Shown here: piece by piece, positions 56,600 to 64,000 of the stretch
Layout of the letters: every line of letters starts with the position of its first letter
How positions within the stretch are numbered: the stretch's first letter is position 1
Assembly (NCBI RefSeq): GCF_933775445.1
Contig: NC_065873.1
Coordinates: forward strand, 11,408,001-11,472,000
Reading direction: 5' to 3'
Length of the DNA: 64,000 bases
Source of the DNA: Argentina anserina
Taxonomy: Eukaryota > Streptophyta > Magnoliopsida > Rosales > Rosaceae
Notes under the pieces: generated by a model
The model's database searches: none
What the model saw: only the letters and a program-made list of their open reading frames with translations
What the model was told of the DNA's origin: nothing
Made by a program: the position numbers and the translations under genes

Positions 56600-56790
56600 T
56601 AAGAGAAAATTTCAGTAATAGTACATGAACTTTCCTCCACTGATAAATATGGTACATCAACTTTCATAACTACAACATAAGTACATGAACTATTGAATCT
56701 AATCAATTTTCGTACATCCTCGTGAACTCACCGTTATGGGCTATGCCATTACAATAAAAATGAAGGGTAGAATGGTATTTACAAAAATAT
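56600..56790. repeat. One end of a MITE-like repeat
   Basis: The stretch has a repeated 'TACATGAACT' phrase spaced about 60-70 bases apart (near 56623 and 56690) and the character of a long terminal arm of a plant MITE. No inverted partner is found nearby, so it is probably a broken copy. Confidence 0.35.
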
Positions 56791-56926
56791 TAACCTTATC
56801 TCACACATGATTTCTCTTCTTCGGTCTCGATCAGTTCTTTTCATTTTTGTTCTCTCTTTCAAATTCACCTTCACCTTCACCTCTCTCCATATCTGCAGTA
56901 ATAGATTATACTCACTTTAATTGTAA

Positions 56927-57877
56927 GGCAAAAAGGCCGATTTGCACTCCAAACTTGGTCATAATTGTCAATTTGCACCCTGAACTTGCATTTGAGTCAA
57001 TTTACCTCCTAAACTTGGTAAAAATTGCCGATTTGCACCCTATCCGTTAAATTTAATGTTTTACATCCAATTTTAAGTAACATGTCATGCATTTGAGGAG
57101 CAATATTGTCATTATATATTTATTCATATTTAATAATGAAATATATTAATAAAATTATTTAAGATGAACACTTGTTACAATTTTTTTTTCGAAACATGTT
57201 ATTGATTTATATATTTATTATTTTACGTGATATAGTATGTTAAAAGATATTAGAAAAATATAAATAAATATATTGAAAATTAAATATAAATTTGCGTTCT
57301 GGGAGAATTACTATTCTACCATTGTGTATGTCTTAGCCTTATTAGGTTTCCTGTTAGAGATATATTCGCATCTCTGTAATAGACTAGGACTCCGAATCCT
57401 ACGGGATTGTAGTTATGTAATGCATATATATAGGCCACATTATCAATAATTAAATGGTTACGTTTTGTTCCATTACGTCGTTATTATTCTCGTTTCGTTC
57501 CTCTCCAACAATGTGTACATATATATATATATACACAACACACTATATTTGAATGGGTGGGTATGTTGAATATATAATTCGAAATAGGGTTAAGTATGTA
57601 GAAAAAAGATGTAAATAAATAATTTGATTAAAAAATAATCCTCATTTTAAAGAATATTTGTATTTGTTTTTAAGAAAAATATAAATAGAAAATGACAACA
57701 TTACCCCTCATGTGCATGACATTTGACGCAAAATTGGATGAAAACAGTTAAATTTAACGGATTGGGTGCAAATCGGCAATTTTTACCAAGTTTAGAAGAT
57801 AAATTGACTCAAATACAAGTTTGGGGTGCAAATTAACAATTTTAGCCAAGTTTATAGTGTATTTTGACAATTTTGCC
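56927..57877. mobile_element. Mutator-type TIR element, 951 bp
   Basis: Arms of about 190 bp (56927-57115 and 57690-57877) are inverted copies, sharing GGCAAAA at the tips, AAACTTGGTAAAAATTGCCG, and a TTAAATTTAACGG-type block. Flanks are TAATTGTAA (56918-56926) and TAATTTTAA (57878-57886), a 9-bp duplication with one change, as Mutator transposases make. The interior is non-coding and has been invaded by an LTR relic. Confidence 0.8.
57297..57455 (+). repeat. LTR relic of the 49-54 kb Copia family
   Basis: This matches the reverse complement of the Copia LTR over most of its length: GAGAATTACTATTCTA, TGTCTTAGCC, TAGGTTTCCTGTTAG, GACTCCGAATCCTACG and TATATATAGGCC. The 3' part is worn and the exact end is unclear. 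It lies inside the Mutator-type TIR element in the opposite direction to the Copia element. Confidence 0.8.
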
Positions 57878-57886
57878 TAATTTTAA

Positions 57887-58430
57887 CAATGGAGAATTAC
57901 TAGAGGTACTTTAGGCTTGGTGGATATCCACCCATATATGGAGGTATGAATTGCACCCCGTGCTCACACTATTATCTTTTAGGGGTTTGTCTCTCTTTTG
58001 TTGTTGTTGAATGATTGTAGTCCAAATAGCTTTCATGGAAAATTTAGGCTTTCTTTTTTATATGGGATTTTTGATTATGAGAGTCGAATATTGGGTGTCT
58101 AGGGTTTGAGGAGTAGTTTGTCAAAAGTATAATTTCTTATTGTCAATGTCTGCAAGGTTGATTCAACTAGAATTGGAGTTGTAGTTATAGAGGTTATGTA
58201 ATTTAATTTAATGTGCTTAGAGTTTCTGGTTTTGGAGGGAGGTTAATGGTGTTGAAGTAAATGGGTATGGAGTTGTTGAAATAGGTAGGTGCTGAATTTT
58301 TATGTGAATAGAACTGAAAACTGACAAAGTGAATGAACAATGATTTTTGTAATTATACTGATGTTGGCTTCAAAGTGATGACCTAATTTCATGTGTTTAT
58401 TGTAATCTTGTAAACCCAAGAACATTTACA
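57887..58430. other. Upstream side of the MuDR-type MULE
   Basis: Non-coding and presumably MULE terminal and leader sequence. A convincing terminal inverted repeat could not be paired; the other end may lie beyond the window. Confidence 0.4.
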
Positions 58431-59167
58431 GTTAGAAGTTATGATGGGGGAAGGTTCTACAGTTCTAATGGTGTGAATAAGCACTACATGGGAGGAGAAG
58501 ATGTGCTTGTAGACGGGGTTGACCTTGCCAAGCTATCGTTGTATAGCTTTAACTACTGGGCTTTTGATTTGGGCTACCAACAAGGCCCAATTGCCTACTG
58601 GATTAGGATTCCTAGGTCTGAGGAAGGGAGCATGTACTAGCCCATTACATATGATACCGATGCTAAGATGCTCAACCAATTTATCTCAGAAACAAGAAGA
58701 AGATGTGTATATTGTGTGTTTGGCACAAAGGAGACAATTCAGTGCATTTAAGTTGGAGGGTATTAATGATGAAGACCCAGATCATTTGAAATACATTAGT
58801 TCTGAGATTGAAGACTTACCCCTAGCAGATGATATGGGTTTGGTTATAGAAGAAGAGATGGAGGACTTAGATGTTTTTTTTTTGGAGATATTGAGGTAAA
58901 TGTACCCTGGAAAAGTGTATGCAATGGGTCTTCAACTGGAGGCACTAACACATTGATTAATGGGTCAACAGATGCTAACACAAGTGGGATAAGAAAGAGA
59001 GCAAGGAAAGGAATTCAAATTAGGGAACCTCAACCTAATGATGGAGTTTCAGCTGTTGTACGCACATTTAACATTACCAAAGATAAAGAAAAAGGGAAGC
59101 AAAAGGTTGTTGAACCAAAAAAAAACAAAGACGGGCAGACCTAGGAGGGATTTGAAAAGGCCTTATG
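58431..59167 (+). pseudogene. MuDR-type MULE transposase, N-terminal part
   Basis: This is the N-terminal region typical of plant MuDR-like transposases. The frame includes GGRFYSSNGVNKHYMGGEDV, LVDGVDLAKLSLYSFNYWAF and DLGYQQGPIAYWIRIPR, then TAG near 58640 and a shift into another frame. Acidic and basic linkers follow (SSEIEDLPLADD; IRKRARKGIQIREPQP; a GRPRRDLKRPY AT-hook-like end). The reading stops at 59167 where a solo LTR begins and continues in frame at 61375. Confidence 0.8.
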
Positions 59168-61369
59168 TGATATGAGCACAAAGTGTGACGTTCTTAATGC
59201 GTTTATGCCATATTCTTACTCTTTGTTACCTCTTATTTAGTAGGTTTTAGTTTCGTTTGTATGAATAAGTGTCTAGGTAGAGCTTATGTCAATTATGAAT
59301 GAATTGATGATGAAATCGTGCTAAGTGTTAATAATCCTTGTTGAGATATGATTCCTTGTTCGAGTAGGATTCATCCTTTCGTATTTCTTTGTTTCTAACA
59401 TACTTATTCTTATTAGGAAATACAAATCCATGTTGGAGAAGGAAAGCAATCCTAGTTCCACAAGGAAAGAGAAGAAAATACACTTAAAAGCCAAATCCAT
59501 GCAAGAAATCAAAATGCTGTCAAGATTCGTAGTCCAACTTCGACGGGCTCCCCTGGATAGCTCTGATCGAGTTAGAAGACCTACCTTATATGGATAGAAA
59601 GTTGTGTGAGTCTAGTTTCTGTAGGATTTAGAATCAAATCAATATCTTATTCCTACAGGGAGATATGACCGACTCATTACTCGAAGGTCCAGTGAGCTCG
59701 ACAGAATTATCTCAGCCATTGATTTGCTTTTGATCCAAGGGCTATAAGGGAAACTTTGGACTTTGTTCCTCCTGCATATAGAGCACAAATATATATTAAA
59801 ATGTCCATAAATCCCTGCACCAAATAATGTCAAAGAAGGCATGCAGTAAATTAAATGAGAAGAGGCAAGAAAGTCAAAGAAGGCATGCAGCAAATTTAAT
59901 GAGGAGAGGTAAGAAAAATCAAACATGGTTGCAACAATTAAGACTTTTGCTACCTCCCTAATTCAAAGGAAGAAATTTGTGCAAAAAAAATCAGCATTAA
60001 AGGAGGAAAAAGATATGCAATTAATGCAAAAGATATGCAATCCTTATAGAAATCAGAATTCTGGCACTGCAGATCATCCAACTTTGACAGGCTCCCCTGG
60101 ACAGCTCAAAATGATTGAGAAAATGCATGATATATGGATGAAAAGCCACGGAAGTCTAGTTGAAATTGCCAGTTGGAATCATCTCAATATCTATTTTTTA
60201 GATAAAGTTATTGCCACAACAAGGGACAAAGGTCAGATCTGCCGAATCTAGGAAACCTCAACCAATTTGGTTTCAACTTTGTGGACTTTGTGGCCATCCT
60301 CCCTTGGGTTTTTTCCTCTATATATAGCACTTCATTTCCACATAAAATGATCATCAACCTTGCTCACAAGACTTGCCAAAGCTCTGCCCAAACACTTTCA
60401 TTCACCAAGAACCATAGAATCCGAATTCACCACCATTCATCATATTTTCTGTCCAAAGCTTGGGAGCCTAGGATACCATACTCTTGAAGATCTCGTGCTA
60501 CCTCTGTAAGGAACCTTGGGAGGAGAATTATAAAGTGTAACTCTTTGATCTTCATGTTAAGTTTTCGGGTTTTTATGTTCTTGTTCTTGGATGATTCATG
60601 TTTAGGTTTTGTTAAAGTTATTTTTATTCTTGTCTATGAGATATTTGTAACTTTTGAATGACATGATGAATTAAGGTTTTCGATTTTAATTCAATGATTT
60701 TAGGTTTTATGCCATGAGTTTCTGTTTATTTATGTTCTTAATTCATTTTCGGTGTGTTCTTATATTGCATGTGTGATTAAGACAAGTAGTTGATGTCGCA
60801 TATGTTAATCATTCAAAGTTAAAAACGATTTTGATACAAGTAGTTGATTAATTGTTTGTCCCCTTTGTTCCTCCACCGATTATGATTTTAAGTTCGACAT
60901 TGGATAGGTGCTTTAAACATGTTGATTTCTCTTTGTGATACATAATTGCATGATGAATTGGTATGTTAGATTTCGTAGCAAGACAAGTAGTTGAGCTCGA
61001 TAATATCTATGTATTAGGAACCAAGTAGGAACTTGATACATGATCGAATTTAAGATGAACTATAATACTTACGGCATGAATAAGATTGAGAGTAGATTTT
61101 GTTACCTTTGTTCTTATGTTATTTGTTTGGTAATTTCTTATGTGTTGGTTGGTTGATCACATGTATATATTAGTTTAGGTTTATTTTATGTTTGATCCGA
61201 AATATATCTCAAATCTTTTAAACTCTTATGAATTCGTTGTTAAATGTTTGTGATTCTTTACCCTGGTTGGATCCCCGGTTTGTGAACGATACCCTCTTCC
61301 TTTATACTACTAACGATGCTTACAGGGTTAATATTGATCTCGAGTAATCGAACCGATCATTATGCTACT
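59168..61369. mobile_element. Solo LTR splitting the MULE
   Basis: The 2.2-kb sequence starts TGATATGAGCACAAAGTGTG and ends CGAACCGATCA, with a perfect 5-bp duplication TTATG (59163-59167 and 61370-61374). Leaving it out rejoins the MULE reading as ...RPY then ATRSGG without a shift. It contains a direct duplication (about 59837-59882 and 59883-59927) and two related blocks near 59519 and 60060 around GGCTCCCCTGGA. Its tail, including a GGATCCCCGGTTTGTGAACG phrase, is in the style of Tat/Athila-type Gypsy LTRs. Confidence 0.85.
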
Positions 61370-63749
61370 AGGAGTGGTGGTGAGTGTTCAAGGTTGATTC
61401 CAAAGGAATAGTTTAGCTCTGAAAGTACTGACTTTGATGCCATAGTCGATTATGACTATGAGTTGAATGAAGAAGATGATGATGTGTTGTTTAAGAGGAA
61501 TGTTGATGGTGATACTAATAAGGTTCATGAGTTCGATGAAATGGGGTATGAAGGGAACATCTCAGATGAAGATGAGGATTCTGATGGCTTCAAAAGTGTG
61601 CATTCAAGTGATAGTCAAGGAGAAGATCAGGGGCCTTCTTAGAGTCAATGGTAAGAAGAGATTCTCTGATTGGGTAGAATTCAATGTGAATACCGACATG
61701 AAAAACCCAAGGTTTTGTATTGGTATGGTGTTCCCCAACAATGAAGTGTTCAATCATGCAGTCAGAAAACATGCAGTTTTAACCAAAGAATGAACTAAGA
61801 TTCCCTACGAACACAAAGCACCAAGTGTTGGTGAGATGTAAAACTAGTCCCGGTTGTCTATTTTGGTTATATGCAAGTAGCACTAATGAAAATAACCCCA
61901 CTGAACACAAGTGTTCAAGTGTTGCAAAGATGGTTTATCATTGTCGTGCCCCTTTTTTAGCTGCAGAGTACAAGTCTACTTTCATGGCTGATGGAAAATG
62001 GAGTAGGGAACACATTAAAAATAAGGTCATTGAAGATTTTGGTATGAATATAGGGTATGCAATGTGTTATAGAGATAAGTCAAGGGCGAAGAAGCTGGTA
62101 GAGGGAATCATTGAGGAGCAATATGATTTGCTAGAGAGTTATGCATGTGTAAGACATTTACACAATAATTTCAAAGGAGATGGTCATACTGGTCTTGAGC
62201 TTAAGCAGAGACTTTGGGTAGTGGCTAGAGCAACAACCATGGCCTAGTACACAAAGACAATGAATGACTTGAAGGCGACATCATTTGAAGCTTGGAATTG
62301 GTGTAATGCACGGGTTGTTGGTCATTGGTCAAGGTCTCATTTTGCTGAAGAGATCCAATGTGACATTTTGCTGAATAATCACAGTGAATCTTGGAACAAG
62401 AGCGTAGTTGAAGCAAGGAAAAAGTCTTTGGAGGAAATCATGGTTGCAACTATGGTTCGGCTTGTCAATCAAAGATATTCTGGTTCTAATTGGAGGTGCA
62501 AAGTGGGACCAAGGATTGAAAAGCTATTTAAGAAAAATGTAGAATTGGCAAATGATTATTGGGTAAAGGAGTCTAGTGAATGGAAGTATGAATTACTAGG
62601 CAGAGGTGTGGGATGTACATATGGAGTGATTGATAAACATGTTGTACAATTGCATTTGAAGAAGTGCACATGTTGAAGATGGGATCTGTGTGGAATTCCC
62701 ATGTGGGCATGCCATCGCTGCAATTTACGCAAAAGGATGGAGTCCGGATGATTTTGTTTTTGAATGGTACACAAAGAAGAAATATATGCAAGCTTATGAG
62801 GTGATTCTACATCCAATAGCTGGAATTGATGAATGAGAGCTAATAGAAAAACCTATTGCACCACCATTGTACCACAGATAACCGGGGAGGCCTAAAACAA
62901 ATAGAACCAAAGAACCAGGTAATGTTTCATCAACTGATATATGAAGTGCAATTTATTCTATGTAACAATTTTTATAACTAAACAATATCATTGTAATGTA
63001 GGAGAAGTAGCACCACCACCAGGAATTGAAAAATTGTCAAAAAGTTATTATTCTAAAGTGATCACCTGTAAGATGTGTGGTAAACCAGGCCATAACTCTC
63101 GAACATGTTTAAGAAGAAGAAATCAGGTACCTATTGTGAAGACGATCAGGGGAAGCTAACATTAAATATGTTAAATATATTATTTTGTTTTATATATATG
63201 CAGGCTACCAATGGAGCTGATGTTAAGCCTCCTATGGTTGAAGCTAATATTGAGCATATTGTGCATGAACATGTGAATGAAAACCTTGTTCAATAGCAAC
63301 CTGCAAATTATAATTCAGTACCTACTCAAGGATTACATTATGAAAATGTTAATCTCAATGCACAAAATCTTTACTCCCAGGCACCTAACGTTAACAATGT
63401 GAATATATTGGATTTTGAGAATGCAAATGATGTGTTTATAACTGAATCTAATATATATGTGCTTTCTCAAGAGAACAACACAGTGGTACAAATGAAGAAG
63501 AGGTAGTCTAATTATTGAATGTCATATTTTGGTTTGAAGTTGAAATGTATTATATTAACAATTTACAATATTTATTCAATTGTTTGTTATAGATGCCACC
63601 AAATTCAAGCAAAAGATACGAGCTGCCTGCGAGGAGGATCAATCATATATCTGAGGCTCAAGTTGCTGCAAAAAGAGATCAGACCAAAGAGACTACTCAA
63701 GTTCATAAAAATCAGTTGCAGAGGAGAATCTGGAATCCTTGATGGCTAG
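61370..63749 (+). pseudogene. MuDR-type MULE transposase, C-terminal part, core deleted
   Basis: It continues with an acidic linker (FDAIVDYDYELNEEDDD), the MuDR DNA-binding-type domain (VEFNVNTDMKNPRFCIGMVF, then VRCKTSPGCLFWLYAS) and the KVIEDFGMNIGYAMCYRDKS block. It then jumps from LLESYA directly to CVRHLHNNFK (near 62145). The DDE catalytic core, some 150 residues in intact elements, is missing there. After it come FEAWNWCNARVVGHWSRSHF, CDILLNNHSESWNKSVVEAR, a SWIM-type zinc finger (CGIPCGHAIAAIYAKGW) and, in a later exon (63002-63126), a zinc knuckle CKMCGKPGHNSRTC. Stops at 61653, 61792 and 62245 and others break the frame. A small tail exon MPPNSSKRYELPARR begins near 63594. Confidence 0.85.
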
Positions 63750-64000
63750 CTACTCTACTAAATTATTCAACAAAGGAAACCATGTATTCTTGGCATGTAA
63801 ACCAGCTGTTCTACTGACTTTTTCTTTTTGGACTTGTTTTTTTTTTTATATTTTGAACAATGTTAAAGCCATATGTATTGGTTTCCTGTTGTGGTATGAT
63901 CTTCAGAATGTATCCAAGCTTTATTTTAGTAAATTTTTTTTTGTGTTCTTTCAAAATTGGTGAGAAAATTTTGAGAGGGAAAATTAGAAGCATTCATTCT
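63750..64000. other. 3' flank of the MULE
   Basis: AT-rich, with T-runs and no gene. It is probably MULE 3' untranslated sequence; the window ends before any terminal repeat. Confidence 0.4.

Noticed and set aside
1..64000. CRISPR arrays, rRNA operons, tRNA genes, bacterial operons
   Set aside because: No regularly spaced short repeats with unique spacers and no rRNA-like blocks were seen. I did not recognise a tRNA, but a computed tRNA scan would be needed to exclude a degenerate one.

Overview
The window is nuclear DNA from a flowering plant, most likely a eudicot. The evidence is split genes with GT/AG introns, a plant-type RNA-dependent RNA polymerase, SABATH and PPR gene relics, and plant transposon families (CACTA, Mutator/FAR1, Athila-like Gypsy, Copia, LINE, Tourist-type MITE). 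A Rosaceae-like origin is a guess from the style of the repeats. Only one clearly intact host gene is present: an RDR1 orthologue on the minus strand (5092-9312), four coding exons that join in frame to about 1122 codons with the catalytic DLDGD motif. It makes double-stranded RNA for antiviral and stress-linked silencing. A 68-bp GA/CT tract and a possible 5'-leader intron lie upstream of it.

Layout. 1-4.5 kb: mostly unassigned sequence, a SABATH methyltransferase relic, a 222-bp Tourist-type MITE with TAA duplications, and a 1.9-kb solo LTR with a perfect AGTTC duplication. 5.1-9.9 kb: RDR1 and its leader. 10.7-15.0 kb: a decayed CACTA (En/Spm) element on the minus strand. 15.1-30 kb: a 5'-truncated, decayed Athila-like Gypsy element on the plus strand. 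Its pol gene is split at one point by an 8.4-kb insertion (16331-24697, TTAGG duplication). That insertion has TG...CA ends but folds back on itself into a hairpin with arms of about 1.5 kb, and one arm was later split by another solo LTR (18543-20740). 30-32.3 kb: two inverted-repeat elements.

33.8-45 kb is an accessory block. It holds a plus-strand FAR1/MULE transposase (near complete but frame-broken), a three-copy 182-bp tandem repeat, a captured fragment of a PPR gene, and two paralogous minus-strand genes of the transposon-associated Ulp1 (C48 peptidase) type. The second Ulp1-like gene is nearly full length with about ten exons; the first is 5' truncated next to a LINE fragment. Both keep His and Asp of the catalytic triad but show Ser where the Cys should be.

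46.9-48.3 kb: a decayed element edged by GATATATC-rich DNA. 49.1-54.8 kb: a Copia element on the minus strand with paired 185-bp LTRs, lacking reverse transcriptase and carrying a changed protease motif. 56.9-57.9 kb: a Mutator-type TIR element with a 9-bp duplication, itself holding an LTR relic of the same Copia family. 58.4-63.8 kb: a MuDR-type MULE that has lost its catalytic core and was split by a 2.2-kb solo LTR (TTATG duplication; the frame reads through when the LTR is left out).

The region is therefore a retained silencing gene beside a deep nest of dead elements. The most unusual structure is the foldback LTR at 16.3-24.7 kb, a potential source of long double-stranded RNA. The most unusual protein observation is the shared Cys-to-Ser change in both Ulp1-like paralogues.
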